The notes under the pieces: generated by a model | Seen by the model: the letters and a program-made list of their open reading frames with translations, nothing else | The model's database searches: none | What the model was told of the DNA's origin: nothing | Translations under genes and position numbers: made by a program | From: Auanema rhodensis | Taxonomy: Eukaryota > Nematoda > Chromadorea > Rhabditida > Rhabditidae | DNA length: 64,000 bases | Direction: 5' to 3' | NCBI GenBank assembly: GCA_964057225.1 | Contig: OZ059900.1 | Coordinates: forward strand, 17,065,638 to 17,129,637 | Shown: positions 11,201 to 25,995 of the stretch, piece after piece | Position numbering within the stretch: the first letter of the stretch is position 1 | How the letters are laid out: every line of letters begins with the position of its first letter

Positions 11201-12314
11201 AAACAAGGTTTTGACTTACGATTTCATGTGTTCAAACTCATGCAATGTCAATGAAACCTAGCTCAAAATTGTTCGTACAACGTCTAGTTCCACTTTCACG
11301 ACAAAAAAACAGGGGTTAGAAAATTAAGGAAATTAGCATATTCTGAGGGCACGCCCCTTATGGCTAATATTGATTAAATCGATTTTTGTTCATATGAGTC
11401 GTCAAATGCAACGAATTTCAGCGTGTTACATACTAAAATGAAGCATTTTACATGCTGAACACTAGAAAAATACAAAAACACAGTATTTCCCATGAGAAAT
11501 ATTTTATTATGCTGGAAAACCAGTTTTTGGAAATTTCGCTGTAAACAAGGTTTTGACTTACGATTTCATGTGTTCAAACTCATGCAATGTCAATGAAACC
11601 CAGCTCAAAATTGTTCGTACAACGTCTAGTTCCACTTTCACGACAAAAAAACAGGGGTTAGAAAATTAAGGAAATTAGCATATTCTGAGGGCACGCCCCT
11701 TATGGCTAATATTGATTAAATCGATTTTTGTTCATATGAGTCGTCAAATGCAACGAATTTCAGCGTGTTACATACTAAAATGAAGCATTTTACATGCTGA
11801 ACACTAGAAAAATACAAAAACACAGTATTTCCCATGAGAAATATTTTATTATGCTGGAAAACCAGTTTTTGGAAATTTCGCTGTAAACAAGGTTTTGACT
11901 TACGATTTCATGTGTTCAAACTCATGCAATGTCAATGAAACCTAGCTCAAAATTGTTCGTACAACGTCTAGTTCCACTTTCACGACAAAAAAACAGGGGT
12001 TAGAAAATTAAGGAAATTAGCATATTCTGAGGGCACGCCCCTTATGGCTAATATTGATTAAATCGATTTTTGTTTATATGAGTCGTCAAATGCAACGAAT
12101 TTCAGCGTGTTACATACTAAAATGAAGCATTTTACACGCTGAACACTAGAAAAATACAAAAACACAGTATTTCCCATGAGAAATATTTTATTATGCTGGA
12201 AAACCAGTTTTTGGAAATTTCGCTGTAAACAAGGTTTTGACTTACGATTTCATGTGTTCAAACTCATGCAATGTCAATGAAACCTAGCTCAAAATTGTTC
12301 GTACAACGTCTAGT
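8211..12314. repeat. 3-mer higher-order repeat, four copies (units 25-36)
   Basis: Three unit types follow each other four times with a 1026-bp period. The first has CCCAGC near the 3' end (units 25, 28, 31, 34), the second is plain (26, 29, 32, 35), and the third has TGTTTATATG (C103 to T) and ACACGCTGAA (T165 to C) (27, 30, 33, 36). Unit 25 has a private A-to-T change at 8352. I saw no private differences among units 28-36, which suggests very recent amplification. The C165 allele occurs only here in the window. Confidence 0.9.
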
Positions 12315-15300
12315 TCCACTTTCACGACAAAAAAACAGGGGTTAGAAAATTAAGGAAATTAGCATATTCTGAGGGCACGCCCCTTATGGCTAATATTGAT
12401 TAAATCGATTTTTGTTCATATGAGTCGTCAAATGCAACGAATTTCAGCGTGTTACATACTAAAATGAAGCATTTTACATGCTGAACACTAGAAAAATACA
12501 AAAACACAGTATTTCCCATGAGAAATATTTTATTATGCTGGAAAACCAGTTTTTGGAAATTTCGCTGTAAACAAGGTTTTGACTTACGATTTCATGTGTT
12601 CAAACTCATGCAATGTCAATGAAACCTAGCTCAAAATTGTTCGTACAACGTCTAGTTCCACTTTCACGACAAAAAAACAGGGGTTAGAAAATTAAGGAAA
12701 TTAGCATATTCTGAGGGCACGCCCTTTATGGCTAATATTGATTAAATCGATTTTTGTTCATATGAGTCGTCAAATGCAACGAATTTCAGCGTGTTACATA
12801 CTAAAATGAAGCATTTTACATGCTGAACGCTAGAAAAATACAAAAACACAGTATTTCCCATGAGAAATATTTTATTATGCTGGAAAACCAGTTTTTGGAA
12901 ATTTCGCTGTAAACAAGGTTTTGACTTACGATTTCATGTGTTCAAACTCATGCAATGTCAATGAAACCTAGCTCAAAATTGTTCCTACAACGTCTAGTTC
13001 CACTTTCACGACAAAAAAACAGGGGTTAGAAAATTAAGGAAATTAGCATATTCTGAGGGCACGCCCTTTATGGCTAATATTGATTAAATCGATTTTTGTT
13101 CATATGAGTCGTCAAATGCAACGAATTTCAGCGTGTTATATACTAAAATGAAGCATTTTACATGCTGAACACTAGAAAAATACAAAAACACAGTATTTCC
13201 CATGAGAAATATTTTATTATGCTGGAAAACCAGTTTTTGAAAATTTCGCTGTAAACAAGGTTTTGACTTACGATTTCATGTGTTCAAACTCATGCAATGT
13301 CAATGAAACCTAGCTCAAAATTGTTCCTACAACGTCTAGTTCCACTTTCACGACAAAAAAACAGGGGTTAGAAAATTAAGGAAATTAGCATATTCTGAGG
13401 GCACGCCCCTTATGGCTAATATTGATTAAATCGATTTTTGTTCATATGAGTCGTCAAATGCAACGAATTTCAGCGTGTTACATACTAAAATGAAGCATTT
13501 TACATGCTGAACACTAGAAAAATACAAAAACACAGTATTTCCCATGAGAAATATTTTATTATGCTGGAAAACCAGTTTTTGGAAATTTCGCTGTAAACAA
13601 GGTTTTGACTTACGATTTCATGTGTTCAAACTCATGCAATGTCAATGAAACCTAGCTCAAAATTGTTCCTACAACGTCTAGTTCCACTTTCACGACAAAA
13701 AAACAGGGGTTAGAAAATTAAGGAAATTAGCATATTCTGAGGGCACGCCCCTTATGGCTAATATTGATTAAATCGATTTTTGTTCATATGAGTCGTCAAA
13801 TGCAACGAATTTCAGCGTGTTACATACTAAAATGAAGCATTTTACATGCTGAACACTAGAAAAATACAAAAACACAGTATTTCCCATGAGAAATATTTTA
13901 TTATGCTGGAAAACCAGTTTTTGGAAATTTCGCTGTAAACAAGGTTTTGACTTACGATTTCATGTGTTCAAACTCATGCAATGTCAATGAAACCTAGCTC
14001 AAAATTGTTCGTACAACGTCTAGTTCCACTTTCACGACAAAAAAACAGGGGTTAGAAAATTAAGGAAATTAGCATATTCTGAGGGCACGCCCCTTATGGC
14101 TAATATTGATTAAATCGATTTTTGTTCATATGAGTCGTCAAATGCAACGAATTTCAGCGTGTTACGTACTAAAATGAAGCATTTCACATGCTGAACACTA
14201 GAAAAATACAAAAACACAGTATTTCCCATGAGAAATATTTTATTATGCTGGAAAACCAGTTTTTGGAAATTTCGCTGTAAACAAGGTTTTGACTTACGAT
14301 TTCATGTGTTCAAACTCATGCAATGTCAATGAAACCTAGCTCAAAATTGTTCCTACAACGTCTAGTTCCACTTTCACGACAAAAAAACAGGGGTTAGAAA
14401 ATTAAGGAAATTAGCATATTCTGAGGGCACGCCCTTTATGGCTAATATTGATTAAATCGATTTTTGTTCATATGAGTCGTCAAATGCAACGAATTTCAGC
14501 GTGTTACATACTAAAATGAAGCATTTCACATGCTGAACACTAGAAAAATACAAAAACACAGTATTTCCCATGAGAAATATTTTATTATGCTGGAAAACCA
14601 GTTTTTGGAAATTTCGCTGTAAACAAGGTTTTGACTTACGATTTCATGTGTTCAAACTCATGCAATGTCAATGAAACCTAGCTCAAAATTGTTCGTACAA
14701 CGTCTAGTTCCACTTTCACGACAAAAAAACAGGGGTTAGAAAATTAAGGAAATTAGCATATTCTGAGGGCACGCCCCTTATGGCTAATATTGATTAAATC
14801 GATTTTTGTTCATATGAGTCGTCAAATGCAACGAATTTCAGCGTGTTACATACTAAAATGAAGCATTTTACATGCTGAACACTAGAAAAATACAAAAACA
14901 CAGTAATACCCATGAGAAATATTTTATTATGCTGGAAAACCAGTTTTTGGAAATTTCGCTGTAAACAAGGTTTTGACTTACGATTTCATGTGTTCAAACT
15001 CATGCAATGTCAATGAAACCTAGCTCAAAATTGTTCGTACAACGTCTAGTTCCACTTTCACGACAAAAAAACAGGGGTTAGAAAATTAAGGAAATTAGCA
15101 TATTCTGAGGGCACGCCCCTTATGGCTAATATTGATTAAATCGATTTTTGTTCATATGAGTCGTCAAATGCAACGAATTTCAGCGTGTTACATACTAAAA
15201 TGAAGCATTTTACATGCTGAACACTAGAAAAATACAAAAACACAGTATTTCCCATGAGAAATATTTTATTATGCTGGAAAACCAGTTTTTGGAAATTTCG

Positions 15301-16076
15301 CTGTAAACAAGGTTTTGACTTACGATTTCATGTGTTCAAACTCATGCAATGTCAATGAAACCTAGCTCAAAATTGTTCGTACAACGTCTAGTTCCACTTT
15401 CACGACAAAAAAACAGGGGTTAGAAAATTAAGGAAATTAGCATATTCTGAGGGCACGCCCCTTATGGCTAATATTGATTAAATCGATTTTTGTTCATATG
15501 AGTCGTCAAATGCAACGAATTTCAGCGTGTTACATACTAAAATGAAGCATTTTACATGCTGAACACTAGAAAAATACAAAAACACAGTATTTCCCATGAG
15601 AATAATTTTATTATGCTGGAAAACCAGTTTTTGGAAATTTCGCTGTAAACAAGGTTTTGACTTACGATTTCATGTGTTCAAACTCATGCAATGTCAATGA
15701 AACCTAGCTCAAAATTGTTCGTACAACGTCTAGTTCCACTTTCACGACAAAAAAACAGGGGTTAGAAAATTAAGGAAATTAGCATATTCTGAGGGCACGC
15801 CCCTTATGGCTAATATTGATTAAATCGATTTTTGTTCATATGAGTCGTCAAATGCAACGAATTTCAGCGTGTTACATACTAAAATGAAGCATTTTACATG
15901 CTGAACACTAGAAAAATACAAAAACACAGTATTTCCCATGAGAATAATTTTATTATGCTGGAAAACCAGTTTTTGGAAATTTCGCTGTAAACAAGGTTTT
16001 GACTTACGATTTCATGTGTTCAAACTCATGCAATGTCAATGAAACCTAGCTCAAAATTGTTCGTACAACGTCTAGT
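12315..16076. repeat. Units 37-47: mixed units without a clear higher-order period
   Basis: This stretch has ordinary units with changing alleles. Unit 38 has G173. Unit 39 has TTATATAC and TTTTTGAAAATTTCG. Unit 42 has ACGTACTA and TTCACATG, unit 43 has TTCACATG, and unit 44 has TAATACCC. Units 46 and 47 are an adjacent identical-looking pair carrying the rare GAGAATAAT word, a one-unit tandem duplication. I could not find a repeated multi-unit block inside this segment. Confidence 0.7.
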
Positions 16077-19000
16077 TCCACTTTCACGACAAAAAAACAG
16101 GGGTTAGAAAATTAAGGAAATTAGCATATTCTGAGAGCACGCCCTTTATGGCTAATATTGATTAAATCGATTTTTGTTCATATGAGTCGTCAAATGCAAC
16201 GAATTTCAGCGTGTTACATACTAAAATGAAGCATTTTACATGCTGAACGCTAGAAAAATACAAAAACACAGTATTACCCATGAGAAATATTTTATTATGC
16301 TGGAAAACCAGTTTTTGGAAATTTCGCTGTAAACAAGGTTTTGACTTACGATTTCATGTGTTCAAACTCATGCAATGTCAATGAAACCTAGCTCAAAATT
16401 GTTCCTACAACGTCTAGTTCCACTTTCACGACAAAAAAACAGGGGTTAGAAAATTAAGGAAATTAGCATATTCTGAGGGCACGCCCCTTATGGCTAATAT
16501 TGATTAAATCGATTTTTGTTCATATGAGTCGTCAAATGCAACGAATTTCAGCGTGTTACATACTAAAATGAAGCATTTTGTATGCTGAACACTAGAAAAA
16601 TACAAAAACATAGTATTTCCCATGAGAAATATTTTATTATGCTGGAAAACCAGTTTTTGGAAATTTCGCTGTAAACAAGGTTTTGACTTACGATTTCATG
16701 TGTTCAAACTCATGCAATGTCAATGAAACCTAGCTCAAAATTGTTCGTACAACGTCTAGTTCCACTTTCACGACAAAAAAACAGGGGTTAGAAAATTAAG
16801 GAAATTAGCATATTCTGAGGGCACGCCCTTTATGGCTAATATTGATTAAATCGATTTTTGTTCATATGAGTCGTCAAATGCAACGAATTTCAGCGTGTTA
16901 CATACTAAAATGAAGCATTTTACATGCTGAACGCTAGAAAAATACAAAAACACAGTATTTCCCATGAGAAATATTTTATTATGCTGGAAAACCAGTTTTT
17001 GGAAATTTCGCTGTAAACAAGGTTTTGACTTACGATTTCATGTGTTCAAACTCATGCAATGTCAATGAAACCTAGCTCAAAATTGTTCCTACAACGTCTA
17101 GTTCCACTTTCACGACAAAAAAACAGGGGTTAGAAAATTAAGGAAATTAGCATATTCTGAGGGCACGCCCCTTGTGGCTAATATTGATTAAATCGATTTT
17201 TGTTCATATGAGTCGTCAAATGCAACGAATTTCAGCGTGTTACATACTAAAATGAAGCATTTTACATGCTGAACACTAGAAAAATACAAAAACACAGTAT
17301 TTCCCATGAGAAATATTTTATTATGCTGGAAAACCAGTTTTTGGAAATTTCGCTGTAAACAAGGTTTTGACTTACGATTTCATGTGTTCAAACTCATGCA
17401 ATGTCAATGAAACCTAGCTCAAAATTGTTCGTACAACGTCTAGTTCCACTTTCACGACAAAAAAACAGGGGTTAGAAAATTAAGGAAATTAGCATATTCT
17501 GAGGGCACGCCCCTTATGGCTAATATTGATTAAATCGATTTTTGTTCATATGAGTCGTCAAATGCAACGAATTTCAGCGTGTCACATACTAAAATGAAGC
17601 ATTTTACATGCTGAACGCTAGAAAAATACAAAAACACAGTATTTCCCATGAGAAATATTTTATTATGCTGGAAAACCAGTTTTTGGAAATTTCGCTGTAA
17701 ACAAGGTTTTGACTTACGATTTCATGTGTTCAAACTCATGCAATGTCAATGAAACCTAGCTCAAAATTGTTCGTACAACGTCTAGTTCCACTTTCACGAC
17801 AAAAAAACAGGGGTTAGAAAATTAAGGAAATTAGCATATTCTGAGAGCACGCCCTTTATGGCTAATATTGATTAAATCGATTTTTGTTCATATGAGTCGT
17901 CAAATGCAACGAATTTCAGCATGTTACATACTAAAATGAAGCATTTTACATGCTGAACGCTAGAAAAATACAAAAACACAGTATTACCCATGAGAAATAT
18001 TTTATTATGCTGGAAAACCAGTTTTTGGAAATTTCGCTGTAAACAAGGTTTTGACTTACGATTTCATGTGTTCAAACTCATGCAATGTCAATGAAACCTA
18101 GCTCAAAATTGTTCCTACAACGTCTAGTTCCACTTTCACGACAAAAAAACAGGGGTTAGAAAATTAAGGAAATTAGCATATTCTGAGGGCACGCCCCTTA
18201 TGGCTAATATTGATTAAATCGATTTTTGTTCATATGAGTCGTCAAATGCAACGAATTTCAGCGTGTTACATACTAAAATGAAGCATTTTGTATGCTGAAC
18301 ACTAGAAAAATACAAAAACATAGTATTTCCCATGAGAAATATTTTATTATGCTGGAAAACCAGTTTTTGGAAATTTCGCTGTAAACAAGGTTTTGACTTA
18401 CGATTTCATGTGTTCAAACTCATGCAATGTCAATGAAACCTAGCTCAAAATTGTTCGTACAACGTCTAGTTCCACTTTCACGACAAAAAAACAGGGGTTA
18501 GAAAATTAAGGAAATTAGCATATTCTGAGGGCACGCCCCTTATGGCTAATATTGATTAAATCGATTTTTGTTCATATGAGTCGTCAAATGCAACGAATTT
18601 CAGCGTGTTACATACTAAAATAAAGCATTTTACATGCTGAACACTAGAAAAATACAAAAACACAGTATTTCCCATGAGAAATATTTTATTATGCTGGAAA
18701 ACCAGTTTTTGGAAATTTCGCTGTAAACAAGGTTTTGACTTACGATTTCATGTGTTCAAACTCATGCAATGTCAATGAAACCTAGCTCAAAATTGTTCGT
18801 ACAACGTCTAGTTCCACTTTCACGACAAAAAAACAGGGGTTAGAAAATTAAGGAAATTAGCATATTCTGAGGGCACGCCCTTTATGGCTAATATTGATTA
18901 AATCGATTTTTGTTCATATGAGTCGTCAAATGCAACGAATTTCAGCGTGTTACATACTAAAATGAACCATTTTACATGCTGAACGCTAGAAAAATACAAA

Positions 19001-19154
19001 AACACAGTATTTCCCATGAGAAATATTTTATTATGCTGGAAAACCAGTTTTTGGAAATTTCGCTGTAAACAAGGTTTTGACTTACGATTTCATGTGTTCA
19101 AACTCATGCAATGTCAATGAAACCTAGCTCAAAATTGTTCGTACAACGTCTAGT
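16077..19154. repeat. Units 48-56: second copy of alleles seen in units 6-12
   Basis: Units 48-49 match units 6-7 (A60, G173 and TATTACCC, then TTTGTATG with ACATAG). Units 52-55 echo units 11, 12, 7 and 8: GTCACATA, then A135 with TATTACCC, then TTTGTATG, then AAAATAAAG. Unit 51 has a private CCCTTGTGG and unit 56 a TGAACCATT variant. The block is a rearranged paralogue of 1711-3762 and lies directly before the 5-mer array. Confidence 0.72.
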
Positions 19155-22100
19155 TCCACTTTCACGACAAAAAAACAGGGGTTAGAAAATTAAGGAAATT
19201 AGCATATTCTGAGGGCACGCCCCTTATGGCTAATATTGATTAAATCGATTTTTGTTCATATGAGTCGTCAAATGCAACGAATTTCAGCGTGTTACATACT
19301 AAAATGAAGCATTTTACATGCTGAACGCTAGAAAAATACAAAAACACAGTATTTCCCATGAGAAATATTTTATTATGCTGGAAAACCAGTTTTTGGAAAT
19401 TTCGCTGTAAACAAGGTTTTGACTTACGATTTCATGTGTTCAAACTCATGCAATGTCAAAGAAACCTAGCTCAAAATTGTTCCTACAACGTCTAGTTCCA
19501 CTTTCACGACAAAAAAACAGGGGTTAGAAAATTAAGGAAATTAGCATATTCTGAGGGCACGCCCCTTATGGCTAATATTGATTAAATCGATTTTTGTTCA
19601 TATGAGTCGTCAAATGCAACGAATTTCAGCGTGTTACATACTAAAATGAAGCATTTTACATGCTGAACACTAGAAAAATACAAAAACATAGTATTTCCCA
19701 TGAGAAATATTTTATTATGCTGGAAAACCAGTTTTTGGAAATTTCGCTGTAAACAAGGTTTTGACTTACGATTTCATGTGTTCAAACTCATGCAATGTCA
19801 ATGAAACCTAGCTCAAAATTGTTCGTACAACGTCTAGTTCCACTTTCACGACTAAAAAACAGGGGTTAGAAAACTAAGGAAATTAGCATATTCTGAGGGC
19901 ACGCCCCTTATGGCTAATATTGATTAAATCGATTTTTGTTCATATGAGTCGTCAAATGCAACGAATTTCAGCGTGTTACATACTAAAATAAAGCATTTTA
20001 CATGCTGAACACTAGAAAAATACAAAAACACAGTATTTCCCATGAGAAATATTTTATTATGCTGGAAAACCAGTTTTTGGAAATTTCGCTGTAAACAAGG
20101 TTTTGACTTACGATTTCATGTGTTCAAACTCATGCAATGTCAATGAAACCCAGCTCAAAATTGTTCGTACAACGACTAGTTCCACTTTCACGACAAAAAA
20201 ACAGGGGTTAGAAAATTAAGGAAATTAGCATATTCTGAGGGCACGCCCCTTATGGCTAATATTGATTAAATCGATTTTTGTTCATATGAGTCGTCAAATG
20301 CAACGAATTTCAGCGTGTTACATACTAAAATGAAGCATTTTACATGCTGAACACTAGAAAAATACAAAAACACAGTATTTCCCATGAGAAATATTTTATT
20401 ATGCTGGAAAACCAGTTTTTGGAAATTTCGCTGTAAACAAGGTTTTGACTTACGATTTCATGTGTTCAAACTCATGCAATGTCAATGAAACCTAGCTCAA
20501 AATTGTTCGTACAACGACTAGTTCCACTTTCACGACAAAAAAACAGGGGTTAGAAAATTAAGGAAATTAGCATATTCTGAGGGCACGCCCCTTATGGCTA
20601 ATATTGATTAAATCGATTTTTGTTCATATGAGTCGTCAAATGCAACGAATTTCAGCGTGTTACATACTAAAATGAAGCATTTTACATGCTGAACACTAGA
20701 AAAATACAAAAACACAGTATTTCCCATGAGAAATATTTTATTATGCTGGAAAACCAGTTTTTGGAAATTTCGCTGTAAACAAGGTTTTGACTTACGATTT
20801 CATGTGTTCAAACTCATGCAATGTCAATGAAACCTAGCTCAAAATTGTTCGTACAACGTCTAGTTCCACTTTCACGACAAAAAAACATGGGTTAGAAAAT
20901 TAAGGAAATTAGCATATTCTGAGGGCACGCCCCTTATGGCTAATATTGATTAAATCGATTTTTGTTCATATGAGTCGTCAAATGCAACGAATTTCAGCGT
21001 GTTACATACTAAAATGAAGCATTTTACATGCTGAACGCTAGAAAAATACAAAAACACAGTATTTCCCATGAGAAATATTTTATTATGCTGGAAAACCAGT
21101 TTTTGGAAATTTCGCTGTAAACAAGGTTTTGACTTACGATTTCATGTGTTCAAACTCATGCAATGTCAAAGAAACCTAGCTCAAAATTGTTCCTACAACG
21201 TCTAGTTCCACTTTCACGACAAAAAAACAGGGGTTAGAAAATTAAGGAAATTAGCATATTCTGAGGGCACGCCCCTTATGGCTAATATTGATTAAATCGA
21301 TTTTTGTTCATATGAGTCGTCAAATGCAACGAATTTCAGCGTGTTACATACTAAAATGAAGCATTTTACATGCTGAACACTAGAAAAATACAAAAACATA
21401 GTATTTCCCATGAGAAATATTTTATTATGCTGGAAAACCAGTTTTTGGAAATTTCGCTGTAAACAAGGTTTTGACTTACGATTTCATGTGTTCAAACTCA
21501 TGCAATGTCAATGAAACCTAGCTCAAAATTGTTCGTACAACGTCTAGTTCCACTTTCACGACTAAAAAACAGGGGTTAGAAAACTAAGGAAATTAGCATA
21601 TTCTGAGGGCACGCCCCTTATGGCTAATATTGATTAAATCGATTTTTGTTCATATGAGTCGTCAAATGCAACGAATTTCAGCGTGTTACATACTAAAATA
21701 AAGCATTTTACATGCTGAACACTAGAAAAATACAAAAACACAGTATTTCCCATGAGAAATATTTTATTATGCTGGAAAACCAGTTTTTGGAAATTTCGCT
21801 GTAAACAAGGTTTTGACTTACGATTTCATGTGTTCAAACTCATGCAATGTCAATGAAACCCAGCTCAAAATTGTTCGTACAACGACTAGTTCCACTTTCA
21901 CGACAAAAAAACAGGGGTTAGAAAATTAAGGAAATTAGCATATTCTGAGGGCACGCCCCTTATGGCTAATATTGATTAAATCGATTTTTGTTCATATGAG
22001 TCGTCAAATGCAACGAATTTCAGCGTGTTACATACTAAAATGAAGCATTTTACATGCTGAACACTAGAAAAATACAAAAACACAGTATTTCCCATGAGAA

Positions 22101-22574
22101 ATATTTTATTATGCTGGAAAACCAGTTTTTGGAAATTTCGCTGTAAACAAGGTTTTGACTTACGATTTCATGTGTTCAAACTCATGCAATGTCAATGAAA
22201 CCTAGCTCAAAATTGTTCGTACAACGACTAGTTCCACTTTCACGACAAAAAAACAGGGGTTAGAAAATTAAGGAAATTAGCATATTCTGAGGGCACGCCC
22301 CTTATGGCTAATATTGATTAAATCGATTTTTGTTCATATGAGTCGTCAAATGCAACGAATTTCAGCGTGTTACATACTAAAATGAAGCATTTTACATGCT
22401 GAACACTAGAAAAATACAAAAACACAGTATTTCCCATGAGAAATATTTTATTATGCTGGAAAACCAGTTTTTGGAAATTTCGCTGTAAACAAGGTTTTGA
22501 CTTACGATTTCATGTGTTCAAACTCATGCAATGTCAATGAAACCTAGCTCAAAATTGTTCGTACAACGTCTAGT
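19155..22574. repeat. 5-mer higher-order repeat, two copies (units 57-61, 62-66)
   Basis: Two 1710-bp blocks, 19155-20864 and 20865-22574, have the same series of units. The first unit has G173 and GTCAAAGAAACC. The second has ACATAG. The third has CGACTAAAAA, AAACTAAGG, AAAATAAAG, CCCAGC and an ACGACTAG ending. The fourth has an ACGACTAG ending, and the fifth is plain. Unit 62 differs from unit 57 by a private G-to-T (AACATGGG near 20887). A third, rearranged copy is found at 61565-63274. Confidence 0.9.
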
Positions 22575-25500
22575 TCCACTTTCACGACAAAAAAACAGGG
22601 GTTAGAAAATTAAGGAAATTAGCATATTCTGAGGGCACGCCCCTTATGGCTAATATTGATTAAATCGATTTTTGTTCATATGAGTCGTCAAATGCAACGA
22701 ATTTCAGCGTGTTACATACTAAAATGAAGCATTTTACATGCTGAACACTAGAAAAATACAAAAACACAGTATTTCCCATGAGAAATATTTTATTATGCTG
22801 GAAAACCAGTTTTTGGAAATTTCGCTGTAAACAAGGTTTTGACTTACGATTTCATGTGTTCAAACTCATGCAATGTCAATGAAACCTAGCTCAAAATTGT
22901 TCCTACAACGTCTAGTTCCACTTTCACGACAAAAAAACAGGGGTTAGAAAATTAAGGAAATTAGCATATTCTGAGGGCACGCCCTTTATGGCTAATATTG
23001 ATTAAATCGATTTTTGTTCATATGAGTCGTCAAATGCAACGAATTTCAGCGTGTTACATACTAAAATGAAGCATTTTACATGCTGAACACTAGAAAAATA
23101 CAAAAACACAGTAATACCCATGAGAAATATTTTATTATGCTGGAAAACCAGTTTTTGGAAATTTCGCTGTAAACAAGGTTTTGACTTACGATTTCATGTG
23201 TTCAAACTCATGCAATGTCAATGAAACCTAGCTCAAAATTGTTAATACAATGTCTAGTTCCACTTTCACGACAAAAAAACAGGGGTTAGAAAATTAAGGA
23301 AATTAGCATATTCTGAGGGCACGCCCCTTATGGCTAATATTGATTAAATCGATTTTTGTTCATATGAGTCGTCAAATGCAACGAATTTCAGCGTGTTACA
23401 TACTAAAATGAAGCATTTTACATGCTGAACACTAGAAAAATACAAAAACACAGTATTTCCCATGAGAAATATTTTATTATGCTGGAAAACCAGTTTTTGG
23501 AAATTTCGCTGTAAACAAGGTTTTGACTTACGATTTCATGTGTTCAAACTCATGCAATGTCAATGAAACCTAGCTCAAAATTGTTCGTACAACGTCTAGT
23601 TCCACTTTCACGACAAAAAAACGGGGGTTAGAAAATTAAGGAAATTAGCATATTCTGAGGGCACGCCCCTTATGGCTAATATTGATTAAATCGATTTTTG
23701 TTCATATGAGTCGTCAAATGCAACGAATTTCAGCGTGTTACATACTAAAATGAAGCATTTTACATGCTGAACACTAGAAAAGTACAAAAACACAGTATTT
23801 CCCATGAGAAATATTTTATTATGCTGGAAAACCAGTTTTTGGAAATTTCGCTGTAAACAAGGTTTTGACTTACGATTTCATGTGTTCAAACTCATGCAAT
23901 GTCAATGAAACCTAGCTCAAAATTGTTCGTACAACGTCTGGTTCCACTTTCACGACAAAAAAACAGGGGTTAGAAAATTAAGGAAATTAGCATATTCTGA
24001 GGGCACGCCCCTTATGGCTAATATTGATTAAATCGATTTTTGTTCATATGAGTCGTCAAATGCAACGAATTTCAGCGTGTTACATACTAAAATGAAGCAT
24101 TTTACATGCTGAACACTAGAAAAATACAAAAACACAGTATTTCCCATGAGAAATATTTTATTATGCTGGAAAACCAGTTTTTGGAAATTTCGCTGTAAAC
24201 AAGGTTTTGACTTACGATTTCATGTGTTCAAACTCATGCAATGTCAATGAAACCTAGCTCAAAATTGTTCGTACAACGTCTAGTTCCACTTTCACGACAA
24301 AAAAACAGGGGTTAGAAAATTAAGGAAATTAGCATATTCTGAGGGCACGCCCCCTTATGGCTAATATTGATTAAATCGATTTTTGTTCATATGAGTCGTC
24401 AAATGCAACGAATTTCAGCGTGTTACATACTAAAATGAAGCATTTTACATGCTGAACACTAGAAAAATACAAAAACACAGTAATACCCATGAGAAATATT
24501 TTATTATGCTGGAAAACCAGTTTTTGGAAATTTCGCTGTAAACAAGGTTTTGACTTACGATTTCATGTGTTCAAACTCATGCAATGTCAATGAAACCTAG
24601 CTCAAAATTGTTAATACAATGTCTAGTTCCACTTTCACGACAAAAAAACAGGGGTTAGAAAATTAAGGAAATTAGCATATTCTGAGGGCACGCCCCTTAT
24701 GGCTAATATTGATTAAATCGATTTTTGTTCATATGAGTCGTCAAATGCAACGAATTTCAGCGTGTTACATACTAAAATGAAGCATTTTACATGCTGAACA
24801 CTAGAAAAATACAAAAACACAGTATTTCCCATGAGAAATATTTTATTATGCTGGAAAACCAGTTTTTGGAAATTTCGCTGTAAACAAGGTTTTGACTTAC
24901 GATTTCATGTGTTCAAACTCATGCAATGTCAATGAAACCCAGCTCAAAATTGTTCGTACAACGTCTAGTTCCACTTTCACGACAAAAAAACAGGGGTTAG
25001 AAAATTAAGGAAATTAGCATATTCTGAGGGCACGCCCCTTATGGCTAATATTGATTAAATCGATTTTTGTTCATATGAGTCGTCAAATGCAACGAATTTC
25101 AGCGTGTTACATACTAAAATGAAGCATTTTACATGCTGAACACTAGAAAAATACAAAAACACAGTATTTCCCATGAGAAATATTTTATTATGCTGGAAAA
25201 CCAGTTTTTGGAAATTTCGCTGTAAACAAGGTTTTGACTTACGATTTCATGTGTTCAAACTCATGCAATGTCAATGAAACCTAGCTCAAAATTGTTCGTA
25301 CAACGTCTAGTTCCACTTTCACGACAAAAAAACAGGGGTTAGAAAATTAAGGAAATTGGCATATTCTGAGGGCACGCCCCTTATGGCTAATATTGATTAA
25401 ATCGATTTTTGTTCATATGAGTCGTCAAATGCAACGAATTTCAGCGTGTTACATACTAAAATGAAGCATTTTACATGCTGAACACTAGAAAAATACAAAA

Positions 25501-25995
25501 ACACAGTATTTCCCATGAGAAATATTTTATTATGCTGGAAAACCAGTTTTTGGAAATTTCGCTGTAAACAAGGTTTTGACTTACGATTTCATGTGTTCAA
25601 ACTCATGCAATGTCAATGAAACCCAGCTCAAAATTGTTCGTACAACGTCTAGTTCCACTTTCACGACAAAAAAACAGGGGTTAGAAAATTAAGGAAATTA
25701 GCATATTCTGAGGGCACGCCCCTTATGGCTAATATTGATTAAATCGATTTTTGTTCATATGAGTCGTCAAATGCAACGAATTTCAGCGTGTTACATACTA
25801 AAATGAAGCATTTTACATGCTGAACACTAGAAAAATACAAAAACACAGTATTTCCCATGAGAAATATTTTATTATGCTGGAAAACCAGTTTTTGGAAATT
25901 TCGCTGTAAACAAGGTTTTGACTTACGATTTCATGTGTTCAAACTCATGCAATGTCAATGAAACCTAGCTCAAAATTGTTCGTACAACGTCTAGT
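22575..25995. repeat. Units 67-76: mixed units ending in a 684-bp dimer repeat
   Basis: Unit 68 has TAATACCC and the TTAATACAATG ending. Units 70-72 (23601-24627) are a copy of the GTCTGG / plain / C5 trimer; unit 70 also has ACGGGGG and AAAAGTAC private changes, and unit 72 is 343 bp. Units 73-74 and 75-76 form two copies of a dimer (a CCCAGC unit then a plain unit, 684-bp period); unit 75 carries a private AAATTGGC. Confidence 0.75.
24285..24627. repeat. 343-bp C5-run variant (unit 72)
   Basis: The C5 run is at 24350-24354. The unit carries TAATACCC and TTAATACAATG like unit 19, and it follows the same two neighbour types, which supports common descent of the trimer. Confidence 0.9.
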
